Below are positions 33,348 to 45,571 of a DNA stretch of 64,000 nt, piece by piece. The translations under genes and the position numbers were made by a program. Each line of letters begins with the position of its first letter. Within the stretch, counting starts at the first letter, position 1. Source of the stretch: Salinarimonas sp. (lineage in GTDB: Bacteria; Pseudomonadota; Alphaproteobacteria; Rhizobiales; Beijerinckiaceae); contig NZ_CP157794.1 in assembly GCF_040111675.1 (NCBI RefSeq), forward strand, positions 5,123,501 to 5,187,500, read 5' to 3'. The notes below the pieces were generated by a model that saw only the letters and a list, made by a program, of their open reading frames with translations, ran no database searches and was not told where the DNA came from.

Positions 33348-34820
33348 TCACCTCACGGCCTCGAGCAGGGAGGCGAGCATCGTGTCCACCGCCGTGATGA
33401 TCCGCGCGGAGGCGCCGTAGCTGCGCTCGAGCTCGAGCATCAGGGCGAGCTCCTCGTCGAGATTGACGCCGGTCTCGTTGGACAGGCTCTCGGCGGTGCG
33501 TTCGAGGAAGGTGGTCTGGTAGGTCGCCTCCTTGTCGGCCTGCTTGCGCGCGGCCTCGAGCCAGCCCACCGAGCCCGCGGCGAAGCCGGCGATCGTGGTG
33601 TTCGGGTCGAGCCCGGACGTGGCGTCGAAGGGCCGCTGCGCGCCGAGCACGTCGAGCAGGCCCTGGAGCCGGCCGGAATAGGAGGCGGCGTCGGCCGGGT
33701 TGTAGTCGTAGGCCGCGCCGTTCATGCCGCCGTCGCGGATCGTGGTGAGGTCGCCGCCCTGCGTCGGATCGGCGGCCGGGTTCACCCGGATCTGCGCCGC
33801 GAGATTGGGGATCGCCACCGCGCCGCCGGGCAGGGCCGGGCCGCCGGGCCAGGTGAACAGGCCGGCCTGGTCGGCCAGAAGCGGCGGCGTATTGAGCTGG
33901 TCGGTCTCGGCGGTGGCGAGGATCAGCCCGCGGGCGATCTCGTCGAGCTGCTTCTGGTAGACCGGCGCCGTCTCGTCGCGCAGCATCGCGTGTCCGAAGA
34001 GCGCGCCGGACTTGATCGCCATGGTCGCCCCGGGGCCGGTGATCGGCACGCCGTCGGCGAAGACCGCACGGCCCTGGATGCCGGCGTCGTAGGCGAAGGT
34101 GCGCTCGAACGAGACCGTTCGCGCGGTCTTCTCGAACAGGGTCACGCCGGAATCGGTGTAGATCACCATGTCGGCGTCGCCGCGCGTCACCGTGGTGACG
34201 CCGATCTCCCGGGACAGGTCGGTGAGGATCGCCGAGCGGGTGTCGAGATGGTCGGTGACGTCGGTCCCGGCCGCCGTGCCGACGACGATCGCCCGGTTCA
34301 CCGTCTCGAAGCGGGCGAGGAGGTCGTTGATGCGATCGACCGAGGCCGCCATCTCGCCGTCGGCCGTCGCCCGCGCCGCCTGGACCGTCTGCGTGGCGGT
34401 GTTCAGCCGGCCGGCCAGGTCGTGCGCGCGGTCGAGAGCCTGGGCGGCGAGAATCGGATCGCTCGGCCCGTCGGCGTGCATCTGGAGCGCGTTCTCGAAC
34501 GCGCCGAGCGCGCCCGCTACCGACCAGTCGTTCTCCGGGTCGCCCACCGTCTGCGAGAGCCGGTCGAGCCCGTCGAGATGCGCGGTCTTGGCCGCGGCGT
34601 CGGAGGAGGCCTCCAGCATGCGGGTGTAGAGCGCCTGGTCCTGGGCCCGGGAGATCGAGGCGACGTGGGTCGTGCCCAGCCCCGTCGTCGCGACGACGGC
34701 GCTCTTGCGCGCATAGGCGGGGTCGTTCGCGCCGGTGATGTTGCGCGCGACGAGCGCGGTCTGCTGCGCGTTCGTCGACAGCGCCGACTGGGCCGAGTTG
34801 AGCGCGAGTGAGAGCGACAT
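33348..34820 (-). CDS. flgK: Flagellar hook-associated protein FlgK
   Basis: 490 residues, ATG 34820. It is the first hook-filament junction protein. The N-terminal rod/hook-type helix is LSLALNSAQSALSTNAQQTA followed by NITGANDPAYARK, and the C-terminal helix contains GVNLDEELALMLELERSYGA with ARIITAVDTMLASLL, both diagnostic. The variable central region contains IRDGGMNGAAYDYN. It is the second gene of the leftward flagellar unit, 31 bases after flgE. Confidence 0.95.
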   Translation of the reverse strand: MSLSLALNSAQSALSTNAQQTALVARNITGANDPAYARKSAVVATTGLGTTHVASISRAQDQALYTRMLEASSDAAAKTAHLDGLDRLSQTVGDPENDWSVAGALGAFENALQMHADGPSDPILAAQALDRAHDLAGRLNTATQTVQAARATADGEMAASVDRINDLLARFETVNRAIVVGTAAGTDVTDHLDTRSAILTDLSREIGVTTVTRGDADMVIYTDSGVTLFEKTARTVSFERTFAYDAGIQGRAVFADGVPITGPGATMAIKSGALFGHAMLRDETAPVYQKQLDEIARGLILATAETDQLNTPPLLADQAGLFTWPGGPALPGGAVAIPNLAAQIRVNPAADPTQGGDLTTIRDGGMNGAAYDYNPADAASYSGRLQGLLDVLGAQRPFDATSGLDPNTTIAGFAAGSVGWLEAARKQADKEATYQTTFLERTAESLSNETGVNLDEELALMLELERSYGASARIITAVDTMLASLLEAVR

Positions 34821-34851
34821 CGATCAGACCTCGGAGTTGGGCCGCGGCGCC

Positions 34852-36108
34852 TCAGCGCTTCAGGTTGACGAGCACGTCGAGCAGCTCGGAGCCGGTCTGG
34901 AAGACCTTGGAATTGGCCGTGTAGCTGCGCTGGCTCTCGATCATGGAGGTGAGCTCGGAGGCGAGATCGACGTTCGATTGCTCGAGCGCCGAGGAAACGA
35001 TGTCGCCGAGCCCGCCCTGGCCCGCGAGGCCGAGCTGGACCTCGCCGGAGTCCAGCCCGAGCGAGTAGACGTTGCCCGCCTCCGGCTGGAGGTTGTCCGG
35101 GCTCGTCACGTTGGCGAGCGGGACCTGCCAGGTGGCGCGCCGCTCGCCGTTCTCGAAGATCGCGAAGACGGTGCCGTCCTCGCCGATCTCGACGTCGCGG
35201 ATGGCCGAGGGCGCGTTGCCGTTCACCGCCGCCTGCATGACGGTGTAGTCCGCCGCGACCTGGGTCATGTCGGAGAGGTCGAGGGTGAGCGCCTGGCCGT
35301 TGGGCACCGCGACGTTCAGCGCCGGCGCGCCGGTGACCCGGCCGTTGGCGGGGTCGAAGGCGAGGGCGACGCTGTCGAGCGGCGGGTTGGCATAGGGAAA
35401 GCCGCCGCCGGGGGGCGCGTCGGCGCGGTCGAACACCGTCGCCTCCCAGGCGTTCGGGCCGGTCTTGGTGAAATAGACGTCGAGCACGACGGGGTTGCCG
35501 AGATTGTCGTAGGCGACGAGGGAGGACATCGCCTCGTACTCGGTCGTCGCGAGGTTCGCCGACGGCGGGGTCGCCGGCGCGACGATCGCGGCGGCGTTGG
35601 AATCGAGGTTGGCGGCAAAGCCGCCCTGGGTCGAGGGCGTCGCCTCGAGCGCGGTCTGGCCGATGTTCACGACCTGGAGCCCCTGGAGGCCGTTCACCAC
35701 CACGCCGCCGGCGCCGCCGTCGAGCGGCATGCCCATCAGCTTGAAGCCGGCCGCGTTGACGAGCTCGCCCTCGCCGTTGGGCACGAAGGAGCCCGCGCGG
35801 GTGAGGTAGGGCGTGCCGCCGTTGTCGGAGACGACGAAGAAGCCGTTGCCCTGCACCGCGAGGTCGGTCGCGGAGGTGGTGAAGGTCAGCGCGCCCTGCT
35901 GCGAGATCGCGTGCTGGACGTGCGTCTTGACGCCGCCGGAGGTGTACTGGCCCGAATTGTTGCCGAGGATCAGCGAGGAGAACTCGGTCTTCGAGCGCTT
36001 GTACCCGTTGGTGTTGGCGTTGGCGATGTTGTCGGCGACGGTCGCGAGCTTCGACGACTGCGCCGCCATGCCCGACACGCCCGTGCGCATCACTCCGTAG
36101 AGGCTCAT
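34852..36108 (-). CDS. flgE: Flagellar hook protein FlgE
   Basis: 418 residues from ATG 36108; the open frame continues to 36285 but the hook N-terminus (MSLYGVMRTGVSGMAAQSSK) fixes the start. Family segments are ADNIANANTNGYKRSKTEF, TRAGSFVPNGEGELVNAAGF and the C-terminal SNVDLASELTSMIESQRSYT, then NSKVFQTGSELLDVLVNLKR. It is the major structural subunit of the hook and the first gene of the unit; its start is divergent from the DUF255 gene, with 175 bases between them. Confidence 0.96.
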   Translation of the reverse strand: MSLYGVMRTGVSGMAAQSSKLATVADNIANANTNGYKRSKTEFSSLILGNNSGQYTSGGVKTHVQHAISQQGALTFTTSATDLAVQGNGFFVVSDNGGTPYLTRAGSFVPNGEGELVNAAGFKLMGMPLDGGAGGVVVNGLQGLQVVNIGQTALEATPSTQGGFAANLDSNAAAIVAPATPPSANLATTEYEAMSSLVAYDNLGNPVVLDVYFTKTGPNAWEATVFDRADAPPGGGFPYANPPLDSVALAFDPANGRVTGAPALNVAVPNGQALTLDLSDMTQVAADYTVMQAAVNGNAPSAIRDVEIGEDGTVFAIFENGERRATWQVPLANVTSPDNLQPEAGNVYSLGLDSGEVQLGLAGQGGLGDIVSSALEQSNVDLASELTSMIESQRSYTANSKVFQTGSELLDVLVNLKR

Positions 36109-36283
36109 CTCCGCGTCTCCGGTCTGGAGGTCTCTCGAGGGCATGAGACGCCGGGGAGCTTGCGCGTGGCTGGCGTGCGGGCAGGAGCGCCGTTTTCGCG
36201 GTGGATCGCGGCCCCCCTCTTTCGCGCCCGGGCGTTCGCCCTGCATGATGCCAAGGCGCGACACGAGCGAGAGGAGCCGCACC

Positions 36284-38299
<2,016 letters not shown>

Positions 38300-38310
38300 C
38301 CCGACGCGAC

Positions 38311-38334
38311 AAAGCCGCCCAGGAGGGCGGCTTT
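38311..38334. terminator. Bidirectional intrinsic terminator
   Basis: AAAGCCGCCC (38311-38320), loop AGGA, then GGGCGGCTTT (38325-38334): a perfect 10-bp stem with A and T runs on opposite flanks. It lies between the rightward DUF255 gene (ends 38299) and the leftward rho gene (ends 38361), so it can stop transcripts from both sides. Confidence 0.9.
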
Positions 38335-38360
38335 CTCGTCGGGACGCGCAGGCGCCGCGA

Positions 38361-39626
<1,266 letters not shown>

Positions 39627-39835
39627 GGCGGGATCAGCGGGAGAATTCTCTCGAATGGGGGCGTTCAGGATATCGTCTTCGATCATGGGCCGTTCGCCGG
39701 GAGGACGTTCGCTCGGAGGCGGGGGTCGACAGGCCGTGGCGCGTACGTCGCTTCGAGGTCGAGAGCCGGGGCTGTGCCGGGTCCTCGTTCGCCTGACCGA
39801 AAGCGCGACCTGTCGTGAGAGGGAGGGTAAGGTGC

Positions 39836-39864
39836 TGCTTATCGCGTTTTCGCACCCCGCTCAA
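39836..39864 (-). promoter_or_regulatory. Possible rho promoter
   Basis: On the leftward strand TTGAGC (39864-39859) and TAAGCA (39841-39836) are 17 bases apart, about 150 bases upstream of the rho start. The -10 match is poor, so rho may instead be read through from hemE-hemJ. Confidence 0.28.
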
Positions 39865-39877
39865 CCCCCAAACGCGC

Positions 39878-40324
39878 TCACCAGAAAATTGGTTTCACGA
39901 TCACGAGGACGACGATGCCGATCATGAGCAGGGTCGGCGCCTCGTTGAAGGCCCTGTAGTACGTGGACGATTTGGCGTTCGCGTCCCCGGCGAAGGCCTT
40001 CACGTAGCGCGCCATCAGGTGATGCGAAATAAGGAGGCCGAGGACGAGCAGCAGCTTGAAGTGCAGCCAGCCCTGGCTCCACCAACCGCCGAGAAAGCCG
40101 AGCCAGAGCCCCGTCGCCACCGAGACGATCATCGCCGGCGTCGTGATCGCCTTGAGCAGCCGCCGCTCCATCACCTTGAAGGTCTCGCTCTGCTGCGAGC
40201 CCGCCTCGGCGCTCGTGTGGTAGACGAACAGCCGCGGCAGGTAGAGAAGGCCCGCCATCCAGGCGATGATGGCGATGACGTGCAGGCTCTTGAGCCAGAG
40301 ATACCCGTCGAACAACGTGGTCAC
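39878..40324 (-). CDS. hemJ: Protoporphyrinogen oxidase HemJ
   Basis: 148 residues from GTG 40324, overlapping the hemE stop by four bases. It catalyses the six-electron oxidation of protoporphyrinogen IX in heme synthesis and is the common form in alphaproteobacteria. Four membrane helices are visible. The conserved histidine is in LWLKSLHVIAIIAWMAGLLY, followed by LPRLFVYH, and the heme/substrate-binding region is LHFKLLLVLGLLISHHLM. Its coupling to hemE makes a two-step heme unit beside the candidate origin. Confidence 0.95.
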   Translation of the reverse strand: MTTLFDGYLWLKSLHVIAIIAWMAGLLYLPRLFVYHTSAEAGSQQSETFKVMERRLLKAITTPAMIVSVATGLWLGFLGGWWSQGWLHFKLLLVLGLLISHHLMARYVKAFAGDANAKSSTYYRAFNEAPTLLMIGIVVLVIVKPIFW

Positions 40325-41358
40325 GCTCCCCGCACCCGCGCGATCATCGCCTCGACATGGGCGATGGGCGTTTCCTTCTCGATCCCGTGGCCGAGATTGA
40401 ACACGTGCGGCCGCCCGCGGGTCGCGGCGAGGATCGCGTCGATCCCCTCCTCCAGAGCCCGGCCGCCGGCGACGAGGGCGAGCGGGTCGAGATTGCCCTG
40501 GGACGGCAGCCCTTCCGGCAGCCGCGCGACGGCGGCGGCGATGTCCGTCTGCCAGTCGACGCCCACCGCGTCCGCGAAGCCGGCGGCGGCCAGGCGATGC
40601 AGGTGCCCGCCGCCGCGCACGAAGACGATGATTCGGGCCTGGGGACGCTCGGCCTTCACCCCCTCCACGATCCGCCGCAGCGGGCCGAGGGAGACCGTCT
40701 CGACGAGGGAAGGAGGCAGGCTCGTGCCCATGCTCTCGAAGATCTGCACCGCGTCCGCGCCGGCGTCGATCTGCGCGACGAGGTAGCGGATCGAGGTCTC
40801 GACGAGCCTCTCGATCAGCCCGATCACGAAAGCGGGGTCGCGATAGACGGCGAGCCGCAGCGGCGCCTGCTCGGGCGTCGAGCGCCCGGCGATCATGTAG
40901 CTCGCGAGCGTCCAGGGCGCGCCGCAGAAGCCGAGCAGCGTCGTCTCGGAGGGCAGCTCGGCGCGCAGCCGGCGCACGGTCTCGATGACCGGCGCGAGGT
41001 GCTCGAGCGGATCCTTGTCGGCGCCGAGACGCTTCACGTCGTCGAGCGTGGCGATCGGCGCGAGGCGCGGGCCCTCGCCCTCCTCGAACCAGACCTTCTG
41101 GCCGAGCGCGTGCGGGACGACGAGGATGTCCGAGAACAGGATCGAGGCGTCGAAGCCGAAGCGCCGGATCGGCTGGAGGGTGACCTCCACCGCGAAATCC
41201 GGGTTGTAGCAGAGCTCCAGGAACCCGCCGGCCCGGCCGCGCGTTTCCCGATATTCCGGCAGATAGCGCCCGGCCTGGCGCATCAGCCAGATCGGCTGCG
41301 GCCACACCGCCTCGCCGTCCAGGACCCGCATCAGCTTGCGCGACGTTCGCTCGGTCAT
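40321..41358 (-). CDS. hemE: Uroporphyrinogen decarboxylase HemE
   Basis: 345 residues, ATG 41358 with GGAGGA six bases upstream. It decarboxylates uroporphyrinogen III to coproporphyrinogen III. Signatures are PIWLMRQAGRYLPEYR, FGFDASILFSDILVVPHALG, GFCGAPWTLASYMI, DAGADAVQIFESMG and FNLGHGIEKETP, and the catalytic aspartate pair region is in place. Location matters: in Caulobacter and many other alphaproteobacteria the chromosomal origin lies directly upstream of hemE, as the adjoining intergenic region suggests here. Confidence 0.97.
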   Translation of the reverse strand: MTERTSRKLMRVLDGEAVWPQPIWLMRQAGRYLPEYRETRGRAGGFLELCYNPDFAVEVTLQPIRRFGFDASILFSDILVVPHALGQKVWFEEGEGPRLAPIATLDDVKRLGADKDPLEHLAPVIETVRRLRAELPSETTLLGFCGAPWTLASYMIAGRSTPEQAPLRLAVYRDPAFVIGLIERLVETSIRYLVAQIDAGADAVQIFESMGTSLPPSLVETVSLGPLRRIVEGVKAERPQARIIVFVRGGGHLHRLAAAGFADAVGVDWQTDIAAAVARLPEGLPSQGNLDPLALVAGGRALEEGIDAILAATRGRPHVFNLGHGIEKETPIAHVEAMIARVRGA

Positions 41359-41540
41359 TCGCCGTCCTCCCCACTGCCTCTCAAATCAGAAAATCGAACT
41401 AGAATCGAATCCTGTTTCTGCTGGACGCGGGAAGAGCGGAGCCGCAAGAGCGTCCACAGGCCTTCCACACGGAGGCGGCCTCCATGGAATGGTTGAGGAA
41501 GTCTTGACGCGATCCCGTAGCGGATCGGATTCCGTAGTCC

Positions 41541-41556
41541 TTAACAGGAGGTTAAC
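41541..41556. promoter_or_regulatory. CtrA-binding box
   Basis: TTAA, seven bases (CAGGAGG), then TTAAC exactly match the TTAA-N7-TTAAC recognition sequence of the response regulator CtrA. In Caulobacter CtrA binds such sites in the origin and blocks replication in swarmer cells. The position inside the hemE-ppsR region points to the same kind of cell-cycle control here. Confidence 0.7.
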
Positions 41557-41706
41557 GAATCCCGGCCCGACCTCGCCCGCGGCGGCGCGACGACCCGCGC
41601 TCGCGATTCCCACCATAGCCGCGGCGGGCTTCCCCAGAAAATCCGGTGTTGACGGGATGGGGCCCTCCTCCACAGGCCCCCGGCTGGACCCGCGCGCCGT
41701 CCCGCT

Positions 41707-41715
41707 TTATCCACA
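41707..41715 (+). promoter_or_regulatory. DnaA box
   Basis: TTATCCACA, the high-affinity consensus recognised by the initiator DnaA, with no mismatch. Three weaker TCCACA-ending 9-mers in the same orientation occur upstream (ends at 41458, 41469 and 41674). Confidence 0.75.
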
Positions 41716-41785
41716 CTGATCGACTCCGCCGGCCGCCGGGCTGGGGAGAGCGCGGCTCGCGAAGGACGCGGCGAAGGAGGCGATC

Positions 41786-42619
41786 TTGGCCCGCAGCTAC
41801 TTCCACCTGCACCTCGTCTCGGACTCGACCGGCGAGACCCTGATCACGGTGGCGCGCGCGGTGGCGGCGCAGTACGAGGGCGTTTCCGCCATCGAGCACG
41901 TCTACCCGCTGGTGCGCTCGGCGACGCAGCTCGAGCGCGTCATCGCCGAGATCGAGGCGGCGCCCGGCATCGTGCTCTACACGCTCGTCGAGCAGGATCT
42001 CGCCCAGCGGCTCGAGGAATCCTGCCGGGAGAACGCCTCGCCGGCGCTCGCCGTGCTCTCGCCGGTGCACAACCTGCTGCAATCCTATCTCGGCGCCCAT
42101 TCCACGGCGCGCCCCGGGGCGCAGCACATGCTCAACGCCGACTATTTCAAGCGCATCGACGCGATGAACTTCACCCTCTTCCATGACGACGGGCAGCTCC
42201 CTGCCGACATCGAGGAGGCGGACGTGGTGCTCATCGGGGTCTCGCGCACCTCCAAGACGCCGACCGCCATCTATCTCGCCAATCGCGGGCTGAAGACCGC
42301 GAACATCCCCCTCGTTCCGAACGTGCCGCTGCCGCCCCAGATCGAGGACGCCAGGAAGCCGCTCTTCGTCGGCCTCGTCGCCAGCCCCGAGCGCATCGTG
42401 CAGATCCGCCAGAACCGGCTCCTCTCCCTCAATGCGGGCGACGAGGAGACCGACTACACCGACCGCGAGCGCGTGGCCGAGGAGATCGCCTATTCCCGCA
42501 AGCTGTTCGCCCGCAAGCGTTGGCCGGTGATCGACGTGACCCGCCGCTCCATCGAGGAGACCGCGGCGGCGATCCTCGAGCATTACCGCGCCCACCGCAT
42601 GCAGTTCATCGCCACGTGA
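41786..42619 (+). CDS. ppsR: Pyruvate,phosphate dikinase / PEP synthase regulatory protein (DUF299)
   Basis: 277 residues, TTG start at 41786 preceded by GAAGGAGG. It is a bifunctional serine/threonine kinase and Pi-dependent pyrophosphorylase that switches PPDK or PEP synthase off and on. The N-terminal YFHLHLVSDSTGETLITVAR and the P-loop GVSRTSKTPTAIYLANRG define the family, as does DVTRRSIEETAAAIL at the C-terminus. It is the RP001-type gene that flanks alphaproteobacterial origins on the side opposite hemE. The target enzyme's gene is not in the window. Confidence 0.95.
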   Translation: MARSYFHLHLVSDSTGETLITVARAVAAQYEGVSAIEHVYPLVRSATQLERVIAEIEAAPGIVLYTLVEQDLAQRLEESCRENASPALAVLSPVHNLLQSYLGAHSTARPGAQHMLNADYFKRIDAMNFTLFHDDGQLPADIEEADVVLIGVSRTSKTPTAIYLANRGLKTANIPLVPNVPLPPQIEDARKPLFVGLVASPERIVQIRQNRLLSLNAGDEETDYTDRERVAEEIAYSRKLFARKRWPVIDVTRRSIEETAAAILEHYRAHRMQFIAT

Positions 42620-42626
42620 GCGCGCC

Positions 42627-43250
42627 ATGACCGTCCCCGGCCTCTGGCGCGATCCCGCGCCGCTCGTCCTCGCCTCCACCTCCGCGACGCGCAAGACGCT
42701 GCTCGCGGCGACGGGGCTGGCCTTCGAGACCGCGCGGCCCGAGGTGGACGAGCGGGCGATCGAGGCGCAGGCCCTCGCGGGCGGCGCGAGCCCGGAGACG
42801 CTCGCCGTCACGCTCGCGCGCGAGAAGGCGCTGTCCGTCTCCGCCGCGCGGCCGCGGGCGCTCGTGATCGGCGCGGACCAGACGCTCGCCCTCGAGCGCC
42901 GGTTGTTCCACAAGCCGACCTCGCGGGAGGCGGCGCGCGAGCAGATCGCCGCTCTCGCCGGGCGCACGCACGCGCTGCATTCCGGCGTCGCGATCGCGCG
43001 CGAGGGCGCGATCGTCGCCGAGTATCTCGCGAGCGCCCGGCTCACCATGCGCCGGCTCGACGCCGCCGCCATCGACCTCTATCTCGACCTCGCCGGCGAC
43101 GTCGTCACGACGAGCGTCGGCGGATATCAGCTCGAAGGCGTCGGCGCGCATCTGTTCGAGTGGGTCGAGGGCGACCATTCCACCATCCTCGGCCTGCCGA
43201 TCTTCCCGCTCCTCGCCGCGTTGCGGGATCTGGGCGTGTTGGCGCTCTGA
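42627..43250 (+). CDS. maf: Maf-family nucleotide pyrophosphatase
   Basis: 207 residues, ATG 42627, seven bases after ppsR. Maf/YceF-type enzymes hydrolyse non-canonical or modified nucleoside triphosphates. The N-terminal motif is LVLASTSATRKTLLAATG (S-x-S-x-x-R type). VDERAIEAQAL is also typical, as is the catalytic VIGADQTLAL with its aspartate, then TSREAAREQIAALAGRTHALHS and GGYQLEGVGAHLFE. The subtype cannot be fixed from motifs alone. It is part of the origin-proximal ppsR-maf-aroE-coaE-dnaQ series. Confidence 0.93.
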   Translation: MTVPGLWRDPAPLVLASTSATRKTLLAATGLAFETARPEVDERAIEAQALAGGASPETLAVTLAREKALSVSAARPRALVIGADQTLALERRLFHKPTSREAAREQIAALAGRTHALHSGVAIAREGAIVAEYLASARLTMRRLDAAAIDLYLDLAGDVVTTSVGGYQLEGVGAHLFEWVEGDHSTILGLPIFPLLAALRDLGVLAL

Positions 43251-43274
43251 GCACGAGACGAGATGTAGAACCCG

Positions 43275-44120
43275 ATGCCAGACCCCAAAGCCTTCGTCGC
43301 CGGGCACCCGATCGCCCATTCCCGCTCGCCGATGATCCACGGCTACTGGCTCGCGCGCTACGGGATCGCGGGCGTCTACGAGAAGGTGGACGTGCCCCCG
43401 GCCGAGTTCCCCGGCTTCCTGCGCGGGCTCGCGCGGGGCGGCTATGTGGGCGGCAACGTCACGATTCCGCACAAGGAGGTGGCCTTCCGTCTCGTCGACG
43501 CCCTGTCGAGCCGGGCGCAGCGGCTGCAGGCGGTCAACACGGTGTGGCTCGAGGACGGCGTCCTCCACGGCGACAACACCGACGTCACCGGCTTCGTCGC
43601 GAGCCTCGACGCCGCCCTCGGGTCCAGGTGGGAGGAGCGGTTGCGCTGCGCGCTCGTGCTCGGCGCCGGGGGCGCCGGACGGGCGGTGGTCGCGGGGCTC
43701 CTCGACCGCGGGCTCGAGCGCGTCATCGTCGCCGCCCGCGACGTCGACAAGGCGACGCCGATCCTCGCCTTCGCGCCGACGCGCACGACCGCCATCCCCA
43801 TCGGCGATATCGACCGGGCGCTGGCGCGCGCCGACCTCGTCGTCAACACCACGCCGCTGGGCATGACCGGAAAGCCGCCGCTCGAGATCGACCTCGCGCC
43901 GCTGCCGGAGCACGCCGCCGTCGCGGACATCGTCTACGCGCCGCTCGAGACCGATCTCCTGCGCGACGCGCGCGCGCGTGGCCTCGCGGCGGTGGACGGG
44001 CTCGGCATGCTGCTGCATCAGGCCGCGCCGGGCTTCGAGCGCTGGTTCGGCGTGCGCCCGGAGGTGACGCCGGAGCTGCGGGCGCTGGTCGAGGCCGACC
44101 TGGAGCGCGCCGCGCGATGA
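43275..44120 (+). CDS. aroE: Shikimate dehydrogenase AroE
   Basis: 281 residues, ATG 43275. It reduces 3-dehydroshikimate to shikimate with NADPH in aromatic amino-acid synthesis. The N-terminal substrate-binding motif is GHPIAHSRSPMIHGYW and the catalytic lysine lies in NVTIPHKEVAF; AVNTVW and DNTDVTGF follow. The NADP-binding loop is VLGAGGAGRAVV, with VVNTTPLGM and the C-terminal LHQAAPGFERWFG. Its stop overlaps the coaE start by four bases. Confidence 0.96.
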   Translation: MPDPKAFVAGHPIAHSRSPMIHGYWLARYGIAGVYEKVDVPPAEFPGFLRGLARGGYVGGNVTIPHKEVAFRLVDALSSRAQRLQAVNTVWLEDGVLHGDNTDVTGFVASLDAALGSRWEERLRCALVLGAGGAGRAVVAGLLDRGLERVIVAARDVDKATPILAFAPTRTTAIPIGDIDRALARADLVVNTTPLGMTGKPPLEIDLAPLPEHAAVADIVYAPLETDLLRDARARGLAAVDGLGMLLHQAAPGFERWFGVRPEVTPELRALVEADLERAAR

Positions 44121-44728
44121 CCTTCGTCCTCGGCCTCACCGGCTCGATCGGCATGGGCAAGTCGGCCACCGCCGCCATGTTCCGCCGCGCCGGCGCGCCG
44201 GTCCACGATGCGGACGCGACGGTCCACGCGCTTTACGCCGGCGAGGCCGCGGCGGCGATCGAGGCGGCCTTCCCGGGCGCCACCCGGGAGGGCGTCGTCG
44301 ATCGCACGGCTCTGGGGCCGATGGTGATCGGCAAGCCCGAGGCCATGGCGCGGCTCGAGGCCATCGTGCACCCCCTCGTCACCGCCGAGCGCGAACGCTT
44401 CCTGGAGCGCGCCCGGGCCTCCGGCGCGCCCATCGCCGTTCTCGACATTCCCCTTCTCTTCGAGACCGGGGGCGAGCGCTTCTGCGACGCGGTCTGCGTC
44501 GTCACAGCGCCGGCGGAGGTCCAGCGCGAGCGGGTCCTCGCGCGGGCCGGCATGACGCAGGAGAAGCTCGCCGGCATCCTCGCGCGGCAGATTCCCGACG
44601 CCGAGAAGCGCGCCCGCGCGCATTTCCTGGTGGATACGAGCCGCGGCTTCCCTTCCGCCGAGCGGCAGGTGCGCGATATCCTGCGCGCGCTCGCCGGCCG
44701 CGAAGGCCGCGCGGCGCGTCGCCGATAG
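44117..44728 (+). CDS. coaE: Dephospho-CoA kinase CoaE
   Basis: 203 residues, ATG 44117 overlapping aroE. It phosphorylates dephospho-CoA in the last step of coenzyme A synthesis. The P-loop is GLTGSIGMGKSATA, followed by VHDADATVHALY, the lid-type VLDIPLLFETGGE and the C-terminal RAHFLVDTSRG. The length is standard. The aroE-coaE-dnaQ order is conserved in alphaproteobacteria. Confidence 0.96.
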   Translation: MTFVLGLTGSIGMGKSATAAMFRRAGAPVHDADATVHALYAGEAAAAIEAAFPGATREGVVDRTALGPMVIGKPEAMARLEAIVHPLVTAERERFLERARASGAPIAVLDIPLLFETGGERFCDAVCVVTAPAEVQRERVLARAGMTQEKLAGILARQIPDAEKRARAHFLVDTSRGFPSAERQVRDILRALAGREGRAARRR

Positions 44729-44760
44729 AGCGGCCGAGAGAACCTGCCGGAGCCCGAGCC

Positions 44761-45468
44761 TTGCGCGAGATCGTCCTCGATACCGAGACCACCGGCCGCG
44801 ACGCGGATCTCGGCGACCGCATCGTCGAGATCGGCTGCGTCGAGCTCCTCAACCACATCCCGACGGGGCGCAGCTTCCACTGCTACGTCAACCCCGAGCG
44901 GGAGATGTCGGAGGGCGCCTTCCGGGTGCACGGGCTCTCCGACCAGTTCCTCGCCGACAAGCCGGTCTTCGCCGCGATCTGCGAGGAGTTCCTCGCCTTC
45001 ATCGAGGGTGCGCGGCTCGTGATCCACAACGCGCCCTTCGACATGGGCTTCATCGACATGGAGCTCGAGCGCCTCGGCCGGCCCCGCTGGCCGGCGGACC
45101 AGGTGCTCGACACGCTGATGATGGCCCGGCGCAAGCATCCCGGCGCGCCGGCGAGCCTCGACGCGCTGTGCAGCCGCTACGGCATCGACAATTCGAAGCG
45201 CACCAAGCACGGCGCGCTCCTCGACGCCGAGATCCTGGCCGAGGTCTATATCGAGCTGATCGGCGGCAAGCAGGTCGATCTCGGCTTTTCCGCCCCGAGC
45301 GCCGGCCGCGGTCCGGCCCTCGTCGCCGCCGCACCGCGCGCCGAGCGCCGCCCTGCCGCCTCCCGCCTCACCGATGCCGAGCGCGCGGCGCATGCCGCTT
45401 TCCTCGCCGGCTTCAAGGGCGAGACCGTGTGGCGCGACTACCTGCCCGCCGCCGAAGCGGCCGAATAG
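44761..45468 (+). CDS. dnaQ: DNA polymerase III epsilon subunit (proofreading exonuclease) DnaQ
   Basis: 235 residues, TTG start at 44761. It is the 3'-5' proofreading subunit. Exo I is VLDTETTGRD, Exo II is VIHNAPFDMGFID, and Exo III-epsilon has KHGALLDAEILAEVY with the catalytic histidine and aspartate; all metal ligands are present. QVDLGF after the exonuclease domain fits the internal clamp-binding motif (Q-x-x-L-x-F type) seen in epsilon. The Ala/Arg-rich C-terminal tail ending FLAGFKGETVW would contact the polymerase subunit. Confidence 0.96.
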   Translation: MREIVLDTETTGRDADLGDRIVEIGCVELLNHIPTGRSFHCYVNPEREMSEGAFRVHGLSDQFLADKPVFAAICEEFLAFIEGARLVIHNAPFDMGFIDMELERLGRPRWPADQVLDTLMMARRKHPGAPASLDALCSRYGIDNSKRTKHGALLDAEILAEVYIELIGGKQVDLGFSAPSAGRGPALVAAAPRAERRPAASRLTDAERAAHAAFLAGFKGETVWRDYLPAAEAAE

Positions 45469-45571
45469 GGCGCGCCGCACGGCGCTCGCCTGCTGCCCGC
45501 CGGCGGCTGCGGGCGGAACGCCGCCCCCGGGTGCGCGGTTGGATTCGGTACGTCCAACCGAGCGAGTCTTC

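Larger units (their letters stand above)
41359..41785. other. Candidate chromosomal replication origin (oriC)
   Basis: A 427-base gene-free region between hemE (leftward) and ppsR (rightward), the position of oriC in Caulobacter and many other alphaproteobacteria. It holds an AT-rich patch at 41379-41420 (15 of 42 bases G or C, far below the surroundings) with two AATCGAA copies 11 bases apart. It also has a perfect CtrA box (41541-41556), one perfect DnaA box (41707-41715), and three same-strand partial boxes ending in TCCACA (41450-41458, 41461-41469, 41666-41674). GAT[CT]CCGTAG is repeated at 41511 and 41528. Origin function is inferred. Confidence 0.75.
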
